Shown here piece after piece: positions 46,523 through 55,360 of a stretch of 64,000 bases of DNA. Location: contig NZ_CP051154.1 in the NCBI RefSeq assembly GCF_012317045.1, forward strand, positions 1,798,001-1,862,000. Direction: 5' to 3'. This DNA comes from Leifsonia sp. PS1209 (lineage in GTDB: Bacteria; Actinomycetota; Actinomycetes; Actinomycetales; Microbacteriaceae). Positions within the stretch are counted from its first letter, which is position 1. The number at the start of each line of letters is the position of its first letter. Under the pieces are notes generated by a model. The model did no database searches, was not told the origin of the DNA, and saw only the letters and a list, made by a program, of their open reading frames with translations. Position numbers and translations under genes: made by a program.

Positions 46523-48076
46523 GTGCCGGACAAGCCGGGCTTCGAGCACCTGATCGTGCTCATGTACGAGAACCGGTCGTTCGACAACCTGCTCGGCTAC
46601 CTCTACGACGAGAAGAACCTCCCGGCGGGAAAGAGGTTCGACGGCCTCGCGTTCGGCGAGTACAGCAATCCGGACCCGGCAGGAGGCGTCGTCGCGGCGC
46701 ATCCGTACGAGGGCACCACCGACTTCGTGATGCGGCAGCCGTCTCCCGACCCGGGCGAGGCGTACCCGCACGTCAACACGCAGCTGTTCGGCACCGTCGA
46801 CCCTGCCACGAACGCGACGGCGCGCGAGCGCGAGATGCTGCCGCCGTTCAACGCTCCGCCCGCCGGCACCGAGGCGCGGATGAAGGGGTTCGTGCAGGAC
46901 TACGTCGGCGAGCTCCGCAAAGACCTGAAGCGCGACCCCGTCCCCGAGGAGTACCGCAGGGTGATGGGCTCGTTCACGCCGGACATGCTTCCCGTGTTCT
47001 CCACTCTCGCCAAGCAGTTCGCCGTCTACGACGACTGGCACTGCGCCGTTCCGTCCCAGACCTTCTGCAACCGCTCGTTCTTCCACGCGTCCACCTCGCA
47101 CGGCTACGTCACCAACGGGGGTAAGGGCGGGCTGAAGAAGTGGTTCGACGCCGCCAACGACTCCCCGACCATCTTCAACAGGCTCGAAGAGGCCGGGATC
47201 AGCTGGCGGGTCTACTTCGACGACCGCCAGATCATCTCGCTCACCGGCTTCATCCACGCTCCGGTGCTCGAGCCGTACTGGCACAGCAACTTCCGCACGA
47301 TGACCGACTTCTACCGGGATGTGGAGGAGGGCACCCTGCCCGCGTACGCGTTCGTGGAGCCGCGGCTGCTCTACGACCACAACGACATGCATCCACCCGG
47401 CGGCCCGATGACCGAGGAGAACGTCGACGGCCAGATCATCGTGGGCGGCGCCATCTCCGATGTGCGGGCGGGCGACCTGCTGCTGCACCGGGTGTACAGC
47501 GCCGTGCGGTCGTCGCGCAGCGCGAAGGGCTCCAACGCGCTGAACACGATGCTGCTCGTCACGTTCGACGAGCACGGAGGCACGTACGACCACGCCGTCC
47601 CCGGTCCGGCGACACCCCCGGACGGCTCGGGGCCGGGCGAGATGGGGTTCACGTTCGACCGGCTCGGCGTCCGCGTGCCCACCCTCGCGATCTCGGCGTA
47701 CACGCAGCGGGGCACGATCATCAACGAGGAGATGCACCACGCCGCCGTGGTCAGCACGCTCGTGAAGAAGCACAAGCTCAAGCACCTGACCGACCGGGAC
47801 AGGGGAGCGGCGACGATCGACAACGCCGTCAACAGGTCGACGCCGAGACAGCCGGGCACCTGGCCGGACACGCATCCGCAGTTCCTCCCGGCCAACCCGG
47901 AGCAGCAGGCGCCGGCGCCCGGCGACGACGACCGGCCGCTCAGCCCGCCCGGCATCGGCCTCGTCGGGCTGCTGCAGGCGCGCTACGGGCTGCCGGAGGA
48001 GGAGACGCCCCGCACATACAAGGAGGCGTACGACGCGGTGACCCGTCTGGGAACGGGACTCTTCGGCGCGCAATAG
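46523..48076 (+). CDS. Phosphoesterase (acid phosphatase/phospholipase C family, PF04185)
   Basis: The 517-residue frame has the family start HLIVLMYENRSFDNLLGYL, where Glu-Asn and Ser/Asp ligate metal. TFCNRSFFHASTSHGYV, LLYDHNDMHPP and LVTFDEHGGTYDHAVPGPAT follow. These place it with bacterial phospholipase C and acid phosphatases that hydrolyse phosphodiesters outside the cell. The part upstream in the same frame (AQEVEHETGEEYPPLP) looks coding back to about 46446, so GTG 46523 is not the natural start. The Tat leader lies one base out of frame upstream. As written, the enzyme would lack export. The lipid or phosphate substrate is not known. Confidence 0.85.
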   Translation: MPDKPGFEHLIVLMYENRSFDNLLGYLYDEKNLPAGKRFDGLAFGEYSNPDPAGGVVAAHPYEGTTDFVMRQPSPDPGEAYPHVNTQLFGTVDPATNATAREREMLPPFNAPPAGTEARMKGFVQDYVGELRKDLKRDPVPEEYRRVMGSFTPDMLPVFSTLAKQFAVYDDWHCAVPSQTFCNRSFFHASTSHGYVTNGGKGGLKKWFDAANDSPTIFNRLEEAGISWRVYFDDRQIISLTGFIHAPVLEPYWHSNFRTMTDFYRDVEEGTLPAYAFVEPRLLYDHNDMHPPGGPMTEENVDGQIIVGGAISDVRAGDLLLHRVYSAVRSSRSAKGSNALNTMLLVTFDEHGGTYDHAVPGPATPPDGSGPGEMGFTFDRLGVRVPTLAISAYTQRGTIINEEMHHAAVVSTLVKKHKLKHLTDRDRGAATIDNAVNRSTPRQPGTWPDTHPQFLPANPEQQAPAPGDDDRPLSPPGIGLVGLLQARYGLPEEETPRTYKEAYDAVTRLGTGLFGAQ

Positions 48077-48079
48077 AAT
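48074..48079 (+). promoter_or_regulatory. -10 box of the gatCAB operon
   Basis: TAGAAT (48074-48079) overlaps the end of the phosphoesterase and predicts a transcript from about 48086 with a leader of about 28 nt, including ACGGAG before the gatC ATG. Confidence 0.55.
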
Positions 48080-48113
48080 TGGTGAGTCCACCCACGAGTC
48101 ACCACGGAGACGC

Positions 48114-48410
48114 ATGTCCGAAATCAGTGCAGAGCAGGTCGCGCACCTGGCGAACCTCGCCAGGATCGACCTCAGCCAGGAAGAGATCGCGAGCCTGACC
48201 AGCGAGCTCGGCCAGATCGTCGAAGCGGTCGCGAAGGTCACAGAGGTGGCCGGACCGGACGTCCCTGCCACCAGCCACCCGCTGCCGCTCACCAACGTCT
48301 TCCGCGACGACGATGTGCGGCCGTCTCTGACCGTTGAGCAGGCGCTCTCCGGCGCCCCCGACCGCGACGGAGACAAGTTCAAGGTCGCCGCCATCCTGGA
48401 CGAAGAGTAG
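48114..48410 (+). CDS. gatC: Glu/Asp-tRNA amidotransferase subunit C
   Basis: GatC wraps around GatA and holds the GatCAB complex together. The 98-residue protein has the typical sequence EQVAHLANLARIDLSQEE and a C-terminal LRDD-type VFRDDDVRPSL. It has normal length. gatA begins 9 nt after the stop, and gatB is coupled to gatA. Confidence 0.97.
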   Translation: MSEISAEQVAHLANLARIDLSQEEIASLTSELGQIVEAVAKVTEVAGPDVPATSHPLPLTNVFRDDDVRPSLTVEQALSGAPDRDGDKFKVAAILDEE

Positions 48411-48419
48411 GACGCACGA

Positions 48420-49967
48420 ATGACAGACCTGACCAGGCTCTCCGCCGCCGCCCTCTCCGACCTGCTCTCCGCGGGAGACGTGTCGAGCGTCGACGCCACC
48501 CGCGCCCACCTCGACCGCATCGAGGCCGTGGATGCCGACGTCCACGCGTTCCTGCACGTCGCGGGGGAGAAGGCGCTCGCCACCGCCGCCGCGATCGACG
48601 CGCGCCGCGCATCCGGTGAGAAGCTGTCGGCACTCGCCGGCGTTCCCATCGCCATCAAGGACGTGCTCGCCACCAACGACATGCCGTCGACCTCCGGATC
48701 GAAGATCCTCGAGGGCTGGCTGCCTCCGTACGACGCGACCGTCGTGCGCAAGCTGCGCGAGGCCGACCTCGTGCCGCTCGGCAAGACCAACATGGACGAG
48801 TTCGCGATGGGCTCGTCGACGGAGCACTCCGCATACGGGCCCACCCGCAACCCGTGGGACCTGGAGCGCATCCCCGGTGGCTCGGGCGGTGGCTCCGCCG
48901 CTGCGGTCGCCGCGTTCGAGGCTCCGCTCGCGCTCGGGTCGGACACCGGAGGGTCGATCCGCCAGCCCGCAGCCGTCACCGGCTCGGTGGGCGTCAAGCC
49001 GACGTACGGCGGCGTCAGCCGGTACGGCGCGATCGCGCTCGCCAGCTCGCTCGACCAGGTCGGCCCCGTCTCCCGCACCGTGCTCGACGCCGGTCTGCTG
49101 CACGACGTGATCGGCGGCCACGACCCGCTCGACTCGACGTCGCTCAGCGACACCTGGCCGTCGATGGCGGACGCCGCGCGCGCCGGGCTCGTCGACGGAG
49201 CCCTGCGGGGCATCCGCGTCGGCGTCATCAAGGAGATCTCCGGCGAGGGCTACCAGGCGGGCGTCAAGCAGCGCTTCGACGAGGCGCTCGCGCTGCTCGA
49301 ATCGGCCGGTGCGGAGATCGTCGAGGTCAGCGCCCCCAGCTTCGAGTACGCGGTCGCCGCGTACTACCTGATCCTCCCCGCGGAGGCGTCCAGCAACCTT
49401 GCCCGCTTCGACTCCGTGCGGTTCGGTCTGCGCACCAACCCGGCGGAAGGGCCGGTCACAGTCGAGCGCGTCATGTCCGCCACCCGCGACGCCGGGTTCG
49501 GCCCGGAGGTCAAGCGCCGCATCATCCTCGGCACCTACGCCCTGAGCGCCGGATACTACGACGCCTACTACGGCAGCGCCCAGAAGGTGCGCACGCTCAT
49601 CCAGCGCGACTTCTCCTCCGCCTTCGAGAAGGTGGATGTGCTGGTCAGCCCGAGCGCGCCGACCACGGCGTTCAAGTTCGGCGAGAAGCTCGCAGACCCG
49701 ATGGCGATGTACCTCAACGACATCACCACCATCCCGGCCAACCTGGCCGGCGTGCCGGGCATGGGCCTGCCGATCGGCCTCGCGCCCGAGGACGGCCTGC
49801 CCGTCGGGTTGCAGCTGATGACGCCGGCGCGTGCCGACGCCAGGCTGTACACGATCGGCGCAGCGCTCGAGCAGCTCCTGGAGCAGAAGTGGGGTCGCAC
49901 CCTGCTGAGTCAGGCGCCCGACCTGAGCGCCACCGAGATGTTCGCGAGCGAAGAGGGAGCCGTCTGA
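48420..49967 (+). CDS. gatA: Glu/Asp-tRNA amidotransferase subunit A
   Basis: GatA is the amidase that makes ammonia from glutamine for Gln-tRNA and Asn-tRNA. The 515-residue protein has the catalytic Lys in [10 protein letters not shown], the Ser/cis-Ser pair in [14 protein letters not shown] and [14 protein letters not shown], and the conserved tail [21 protein letters not shown]. Its TGA overlaps the gatB ATG (TGATG). Confidence 0.98.
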   Translation: MTDLTRLSAAALSDLLSAGDVSSVDATRAHLDRIEAVDADVHAFLHVAGEKALATAAAIDARRASGEKLSALAGVPIAIKDVLATNDMPSTSGSKILEGWLPPYDATVVRKLREADLVPLGKTNMDEFAMGSSTEHSAYGPTRNPWDLERIPGGSGGGSAAAVAAFEAPLALGSDTGGSIRQPAAVTGSVGVKPTYGGVSRYGAIALASSLDQVGPVSRTVLDAGLLHDVIGGHDPLDSTSLSDTWPSMADAARAGLVDGALRGIRVGVIKEISGEGYQAGVKQRFDEALALLESAGAEIVEVSAPSFEYAVAAYYLILPAEASSNLARFDSVRFGLRTNPAEGPVTVERVMSATRDAGFGPEVKRRIILGTYALSAGYYDAYYGSAQKVRTLIQRDFSSAFEKVDVLVSPSAPTTAFKFGEKLADPMAMYLNDITTIPANLAGVPGMGLPIGLAPEDGLPVGLQLMTPARADARLYTIGAALEQLLEQKWGRTLLSQAPDLSATEMFASEEGAV

Positions 49968-51472
49968 TGGCCAAAGCAGAACTGATGGACTACGACAAGG
50001 CTCTCGAACTCTTCGAGCCGGTGCTCGGCTTCGAGGTGCACGTCGAGCTGAACACCAAGACGAAGATGTTCTGCGGCTGCGCGAACGAGTTCGGTTCCGG
50101 TGCCAACACGAACACCTGCCCCACCTGCCTGGGTCTTCCCGGCGGTCTGCCGCAGGTGAACAAGAAGGCCATCGAGTCGAGCATCCGGCTGGGCCTCGCC
50201 CTCGGCTGCGAGATCGCGGAGTCGAGCAGGTTCGCCAGGAAGAACTACTTCTACCCGGACACGGCCAAGAACTTCCAGACCTCGCAGTACGACGAGCCGA
50301 TCGCCTTCGAGGGCGCGGTCACCATCGAGCTGGAGTCCGGCCGCACGATCACGGTCGACATCGAGCGCGCTCACATGGAGGAGGACGCCGGGAAGCTGAC
50401 GCACGTCGGCGGGGCGACCGGACGCATCCAGGGCGCGGACTACTCGCTGGTCGACTACAACCGCGGCGGTGTCCCGCTGGTCGAGATCGTCACCAAGATG
50501 ATCGAGGGAGCGGAGCACGACGCTCCGGAGATCGGCCGCGTCTACGTGCACACGATCCGCGACATCGTGAAGGCGCTCGGCGTCTCCAACGCCAGGATGG
50601 AAGAGGGCAACGTGCGCTGCGACGCGAACGTGTCCCTGCGTCCCCGCGGCTCCGGAAAGCTCGGAACCCGCACGGAGACCAAGAACGTCAACTCGCTGCG
50701 CTCGGTCGAGCGTGCGGTGCGCTACGAGATCCAGCGCCAGGCCGCGATTCTCGCCGCCGGCGGCACGATCGTCCAGGAGACCAGGCACTGGCACGAGGAC
50801 ACCGGCACCACGAGTGCTGGACGTCCGAAGTCCGACGCGGACGACTACCGCTACTTCCCCGAGCCCGACCTGGTGCCCGTCGCCCCGGCGCGCGAGTGGG
50901 TCGACGAGCTGCGCTGCACCCTGCCGGAGCAGCCGTCGCTGCGCCGCAAGCGCCTGATCGAGGCGTGGGGCTTCACGCAGCTGGAGTTCCAGGACATCGC
51001 GAACGCCGACCTCCTCGACGAGGTCGAGGCGACCATCGCCGCCGGGGCCACCCCGGCCGCCGCGCGTAAGTGGTGGTCCGGCGAGATCGCCCGACTGGCG
51101 AACGCGCAGGGCGTTCCGGCCGGCACGCTCGTGAGCCCGGGGCACGTCGCAGAGCTGGCCGGACTTGTCGAGGCGGGAACGCTCACCGACCGTCTCGCCC
51201 GCCAGGTGCTCGAAGGCGTCATCGCCGGCGAGGGCTCGCCGCAGCAGGTCGTGGATGCGCGCGGCCTCGCGGTCGTGTCGGACGACGGAGCGCTCATCGC
51301 CGCCATCGACGAGGCGCTGGCCGCGCAGCCGGACGTGCTGGCCAAGATCCGCGACGGCAAGGTCCAGGCCGCCGGCGCCGTGATCGGCGCCGTGATGAAG
51401 GCCATGAAGGGCCAGGCGGACGCCGCCCGCGTGCGCGAGCTCGTGCTCGAGCGCGCTGGCTCCGCCGAGTAG
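49967..51472 (+). CDS. gatB: Glu/Asp-tRNA amidotransferase subunit B
   Basis: GatB binds tRNA and activates the misacylated Glu or Asp. The 501-residue protein has [18 protein letters not shown] with the zinc-binding Cys residues CGCANEFG and CPTCLGLPG. It also has [29 protein letters not shown] and the C-terminal YqeY-like helical tail (about 350-500). The complex supplies Gln-tRNA (and perhaps Asn-tRNA) where direct synthetases are absent. Confidence 0.98.
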   Translation: MAKAELMDYDKALELFEPVLGFEVHVELNTKTKMFCGCANEFGSGANTNTCPTCLGLPGGLPQVNKKAIESSIRLGLALGCEIAESSRFARKNYFYPDTAKNFQTSQYDEPIAFEGAVTIELESGRTITVDIERAHMEEDAGKLTHVGGATGRIQGADYSLVDYNRGGVPLVEIVTKMIEGAEHDAPEIGRVYVHTIRDIVKALGVSNARMEEGNVRCDANVSLRPRGSGKLGTRTETKNVNSLRSVERAVRYEIQRQAAILAAGGTIVQETRHWHEDTGTTSAGRPKSDADDYRYFPEPDLVPVAPAREWVDELRCTLPEQPSLRRKRLIEAWGFTQLEFQDIANADLLDEVEATIAAGATPAAARKWWSGEIARLANAQGVPAGTLVSPGHVAELAGLVEAGTLTDRLARQVLEGVIAGEGSPQQVVDARGLAVVSDDGALIAAIDEALAAQPDVLAKIRDGKVQAAGAVIGAVMKAMKGQADAARVRELVLERAGSAE

Positions 51473-51482
51473 CAACGCTCAG

Positions 51483-51522
51483 ACCCCGCCGCGCTTCTGT
51501 TTCGACGGAGGCGCGGCGGGGT
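51483..51522 (+). terminator. Perfect 12-bp stem terminator after gatB
   Basis: ACCCCGCCGCGC (51483-51494) pairs with GCGCGGCGGGGT (51511-51522) over a 16-nt loop containing TTCTGTTTCG. It separates gatCAB from the next pair of genes. No long T-run follows. Confidence 0.85.
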
Positions 51523-51557
51523 TGGCGTTCGGGCGGCGCGTGATGCAGATTAGGGAG

Positions 51558-52121
51558 ATGGGCGTCTTCACACTCGGCGGGCTGACCACGGCCCCCGCCT
51601 CCACTGCCACGGAACTGCTCGCGCCGACGACCGCGGGGGCGCTGACCGCATCCGGGTGGCTGGACGATGTCGGGGTGGTGGAGATCGACCCCGCCGTCTC
51701 GGACACGGCGGCCACGCGCGAGCGGTTCGGCCTGGATGCTGCGACGCTCGCCAACTGCGTGGTGGTCGCCGGCAAGCGCGAGGGCGTCGAGCGGATCGCG
51801 GCCTGCGTGGTGCTCGCGACGACGCGCGCCGACGTCAACAACACCGTCAAGCGGCTGCTGGATGTGCGCAAGGCGTCGTTTCTGTCGATGGACCGTGCCG
51901 TCGAGCTGACCGGGATGGAGTACGGCGGCATCACCCCGATCGGCCTGCCCGCCGAGTGGCCGGTGTTCGTCGACGCCCGCGTCGCGGAGACCGACGTCGT
52001 CATCATCGGCTCCGGCGTCCGCCGGTCGAAGATCCTGCTGCCGGGGCGCCTCCTCGGGGAGCTGCCGAATGCCCGCGTCGTCGACGGTCTCGGCCTGGAT
52101 GCGCTCGGCGCCGGCGCATGA
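51558..52121 (+). CDS. YbaK/EbsC-domain aminoacyl-tRNA editing-like protein
   Basis: The 187-residue protein has the YbaK fold landmarks: LANCVVVAGKREG, RLLDVRKASFLSMDRAVELTG, EYGGITPIGLPAEWPVFVD, and VIIGSGVRRSKILLP. Proteins of this fold hydrolyse mischarged tRNA, but this subgroup (GGITPIGLP) is not assigned. It is a second YbaK-like protein in this window and differs clearly from ybaK at 37388. ATG 51558 sits 6 nt after CAGATT (51546-51551). The stop overlaps the next ATG (ATGA). Confidence 0.87.
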   Translation: MGVFTLGGLTTAPASTATELLAPTTAGALTASGWLDDVGVVEIDPAVSDTAATRERFGLDAATLANCVVVAGKREGVERIAACVVLATTRADVNNTVKRLLDVRKASFLSMDRAVELTGMEYGGITPIGLPAEWPVFVDARVAETDVVIIGSGVRRSKILLPGRLLGELPNARVVDGLGLDALGAGA

Positions 52122-53023
52122 CCGGCATCCTCGAACCCGTCCGCTCGCGCCTCATCGAGACGCTGGCCGGACGCTCCGACGAGGTGCCCCGCTGGGTGCT
52201 CGCCCTGGAGGACGGGGAGGACGACGGCTTCTTCGAAGCGGGAAGCGCGCCCTGGGTGGTGCACGGCGGGATGCCGACGCTCGTCGCCGGGGTGCGTGCG
52301 CTCCTGCTGCAGGCGCTGCATCCCGGGGCTCTCGCGGGCGTCAGAGACTTCTCGCGGTACCGGGAGGATCCGCTCGGGCGTCTGGCCGGCACGATCCAGT
52401 GGATCCACACGGTCACCTTCGGCAGCACAGGCCAGGCCGTCGCGAGCACGCAGATGGTGAAAGCGATGCACAAGAGGGTCACCGGCACGTTCGTCGATGG
52501 CCACGGCGTCACGCGGCCGTACTCCGCGAACGATCCGGAGCTGGCGGCCTGGGTGCACATCGCCTTCACCGACGCGTTCCTGACGGCGCACGAGCGCTGG
52601 GGGAGTCCCATCCCGGGTGGAGCGGACGGCTACGTGTCGCAGTGGGCGACGGCCGGTGAGCTGATGGGCGTCGCCGAGCCGCCGCGCAGCGCGGCGGAAC
52701 TGCGTGCGCAGATCGGCGCGTACACCGCCGACGGGGAGCTGCGCGGAGGACCGGAGGTGGAGGAGATCGTGCGGTTCATCCGGCGTCCTCCGCTGCGCAG
52801 GATGCTCCGGCCGTCGTACCGCGTGGTCTTCCGGGCGGCCGTCGCGAGCCTCGAACCACGGCACCGCGCCATGCTCGGCCTCCGCACGACGCCGCTCGAC
52901 CGGGTGTTCCCCGTGGACAGGGCCGCGGCGACCGTGCTCGCGGGAGCCGGGGTGCTGCTCGGCCCGCAGACGCAGGCCGAGCTCTCCGCCCGCCGTCGCC
53001 TGGCGCGCCTCGCGGCGGACTGA
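52118..53023 (+). CDS. Oxygenase MpaB-like (DUF2236) family protein
   Basis: The 301-residue protein has the mpaB/rubber-oxygenase-like signature. It reads WVVHGGMPTLVAGVRALLLQALHPGALAGV, then IHTVTFGSTGQA, HKRVTG and WVHIAFTDAFLTAHE, with several His residues that could bind heme. No signal peptide is seen. Members of this group include meroterpenoid-synthesis oxygenases and latex-clearing enzymes, but most actinobacterial homologues have no known substrate. It is coupled by ATGA to the YbaK-like gene. Confidence 0.85.
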   Translation: MTGILEPVRSRLIETLAGRSDEVPRWVLALEDGEDDGFFEAGSAPWVVHGGMPTLVAGVRALLLQALHPGALAGVRDFSRYREDPLGRLAGTIQWIHTVTFGSTGQAVASTQMVKAMHKRVTGTFVDGHGVTRPYSANDPELAAWVHIAFTDAFLTAHERWGSPIPGGADGYVSQWATAGELMGVAEPPRSAAELRAQIGAYTADGELRGGPEVEEIVRFIRRPPLRRMLRPSYRVVFRAAVASLEPRHRAMLGLRTTPLDRVFPVDRAAATVLAGAGVLLGPQTQAELSARRRLARLAAD

Positions 53024-53109
53024 GGACCTGCTCGGCGTCGTTTGGGGTTAGCCTGTCTCCAGCCGGCCCGCTCAGTGGAGAGCGGACCCGAGTCGGTGGA
53101 GGCGCAGAA

Positions 53110-54858
53110 ATGACAGCGACCGTCCCCTCCAAACCGGAGGATGTGGAATCCAAGGGGCTGAAAGGCGGGGCCCTCGGCCTGGTCTCCAGCGTCGTGGTAG
53201 GCGTGGCATCGACCGCGCCCGCGTACAGCCTGGCGGCGAGCCTGGGCTTCATCGTCGTCGGCGGCACGGTCGTCGCCGGGGTGAAGGCGCCCGGCATCGT
53301 GCTGCTCGCGTTCATCCCGATGTATATGATCGCGGTCGCGTATCAGGAGCTCAACAAGGCCGAGCCGGACTGCGGAACGACGTTCACCTGGGCGACCAGA
53401 GCGTTCGGGCCGGTCACCGGGTGGATGGGCGGCTGGGGCATCATCGTCGCCGACGTGATCGTGATGTCCAATCTGGCGCAGATCGCCGGGTCGTACTCGT
53501 TCACCTTCGTCGGCAGCTTCGGCCTGCCCGCCGTCGCCGACCTCGCGACCAACACCGTGGCGACGACGATCGCCGGCCTGCTCTGGATCGCGATCATGAC
53601 CTGGATCTGTTACCGCGGCATCGAGATCTCGGCCAGGCTGCAGTACGTGCTGCTCTCGTTCGAGGTCGTCATCCTGATCTTCTTCGCCGCGTTCGCGCTC
53701 GTGAAGGTCTACACCGGCAACGCGGAGCCGTACTCGCTCATCCCGCAGTGGGACTGGTTCAACCCGTTCACCCTCGACTTCAGCAAGACCATCGCACCGG
53801 CCATGCTGACCGCGATCTTCATCTACTGGGGCTGGGACACGGCCGTCTCGGTGAACGAGGAGACGAAGGATCCGGGGAAGACCCCCGGCCGCGCAGCCGT
53901 GATCAGCACGCTGCTGCTGCTCGCCACGTACGCGGTGGTCACGGTGGCGACGGTCGCGTTCGCGGGCGTGGGGGAGAAGGGGATCGGGCTGGCGAACCCG
54001 GCCAACTCGGGCGACGTGTTCTCGGCCATCGGGCCGACGCTGTTCGGTCCTGGCCCGGTCGGCGCGCTCCTGATGGCGCTGCTCGGCTTCTCCATCCTGA
54101 CCTCGGCGTCCGCCTCCACCCAGACCACGATCCTGCCGACGGCGCGCACCGCCCTGTCGATGGCGGCGTACAAGGCCATCCCCGAGCAGTTCGCGCGCAT
54201 CCACCCTCGGTTCCTCACGCCGACCTGGGCCACGATCGGGATGGGGCTGGTGTCCGCGGTCTTCTTCCTCATCTTCACCTTCATCAGCCCCGCGCTGCTG
54301 CTGGCGCTGATCGGGTCGATCGGCCTGATGATCGCGTTCTACTACGGACTCACCGGGTATGCCTGCGTCTGGTACTACCGCAAGACGCTGTTCCACAGCT
54401 TCCGCAGCATCATCCTGCGCGGGCTGTTCCCGCTGGTCGGCGGGCTGATGCTCACCTACGTCTTCATCTACGGCCTGATCAACTTCGCCGCCGTGGACTG
54501 GCTGGTGGACGACAACGGGAAGAACGTGACCATCTTCGGCATCGGCGCCGAGGCCGTGGTCGGTGTCGGCGGTCTGCTGATCGGGCTGGTGCTGATGGCG
54601 ATCTGGTGGTGGCGCAGGCCGGACTACTTCCGCGGCAGGACCCTCCCACGGCGCTCCGACGACCTGGTGCTGTCGCCGGAGGGCGTCGTCCCGGCGTTCG
54701 GGCTGCCGGACTCCGGCATCCCGCCCACGATCATCGCGCCGGACTTCTCCAATCTTCCCCCTGGACAGACCCCCATCAATGCCGAGACGCTGGAGCCGGT
54801 GAAGGAACCGTCCGAGCTACCGCCGGACGATCCCGCCCTGCCGCGAAAGGACGAGTGA
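53110..54858 (+). CDS. APC-superfamily amino acid permease
   Basis: The 582-residue protein has about 12-14 membrane helices. It starts with a substrate-site helix (GLVSSVVVGVASTAPAYSLA) and an amphipathic loop with DCGTTFTWATRAFGP. It also has a WGWDTAVSVNEETKDPGKTPG segment, characteristic of the APC (PF13520) group. A hydrophilic C-terminal tail is rich in Pro (PPTIIAPDFSNLPPG). ATG 53110 follows GTGGAGG. The substrate is likely an amino acid or polyamine. The thioesterase gene starts at the very next codon. Confidence 0.9.
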   Translation: MTATVPSKPEDVESKGLKGGALGLVSSVVVGVASTAPAYSLAASLGFIVVGGTVVAGVKAPGIVLLAFIPMYMIAVAYQELNKAEPDCGTTFTWATRAFGPVTGWMGGWGIIVADVIVMSNLAQIAGSYSFTFVGSFGLPAVADLATNTVATTIAGLLWIAIMTWICYRGIEISARLQYVLLSFEVVILIFFAAFALVKVYTGNAEPYSLIPQWDWFNPFTLDFSKTIAPAMLTAIFIYWGWDTAVSVNEETKDPGKTPGRAAVISTLLLLATYAVVTVATVAFAGVGEKGIGLANPANSGDVFSAIGPTLFGPGPVGALLMALLGFSILTSASASTQTTILPTARTALSMAAYKAIPEQFARIHPRFLTPTWATIGMGLVSAVFFLIFTFISPALLLALIGSIGLMIAFYYGLTGYACVWYYRKTLFHSFRSIILRGLFPLVGGLMLTYVFIYGLINFAAVDWLVDDNGKNVTIFGIGAEAVVGVGGLLIGLVLMAIWWWRRPDYFRGRTLPRRSDDLVLSPEGVVPAFGLPDSGIPPTIIAPDFSNLPPGQTPINAETLEPVKEPSELPPDDPALPRKDE

Positions 54859-55347
54859 GTGAGCGAACGACAGCGCGTCGTCGAATGGGAGGACCCGGCA
54901 CCGGGAGTGGCGGTGATGCCCACCATGAGCGGCCTCGACTACCTCCGGTCGATGCTCGACGGGGAGCTTCCGCCCCCGCCGATCACCAACCTGATGAGCA
55001 TGCGGCTCACCGACGTCGGGCCGGGCACGGCGACGTTCGTCTGCGAACCGGACGAGTCGCACTACAACCCGATCGGCACCGTGCACGGCGGGCTGGTCTG
55101 CACGCTGCTCGACTCGGCCCTCGGATGCGCGGTGCAGACGACGCTGCCGCAGGGTCAGGGATACACGTCCATCGAGATCAAGGTGAACTACCTGCGCCCT
55201 GTCTACGCGGGCGCCGGTCCGCTGACCTGCGTGGCGCACGTCACGAAGCCGGGCAGCAGGGTCGCGTTCGCTGACGGGGTGGTGACGGACGCCTCCGGCA
55301 AGACGGTCGCGACGGCGACGGGCTCGCTGCTCGTGTTCCCGCTCTAG
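54859..55347 (+). CDS. PaaI-family hotdog thioesterase
   Basis: The 162-residue protein has the hotdog signature HYNPIGTVHGGLVCTLLDSALGCA, with the catalytic-like Asp after the G-G-hydrophobic run, and SIEIKVNYLRPVYAG. The GTG lies immediately after the permease TGA (no gap), so it is read by re-initiation. It probably hydrolyses an acyl- or phenylacyl-CoA. Its end is 13 nt from the convergent fadD. Confidence 0.92.
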   Translation: MSERQRVVEWEDPAPGVAVMPTMSGLDYLRSMLDGELPPPPITNLMSMRLTDVGPGTATFVCEPDESHYNPIGTVHGGLVCTLLDSALGCAVQTTLPQGQGYTSIEIKVNYLRPVYAGAGPLTCVAHVTKPGSRVAFADGVVTDASGKTVATATGSLLVFPL

Positions 55348-55360
55348 CGGTCCGGGCCGG

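Noticed and set aside
46329..46553. Short Tat-leader protein as a gene of its own
   Set aside because: After the signal peptide it becomes Arg/Ser-rich nonsense; it is best read as the shifted leader of the phosphoesterase.
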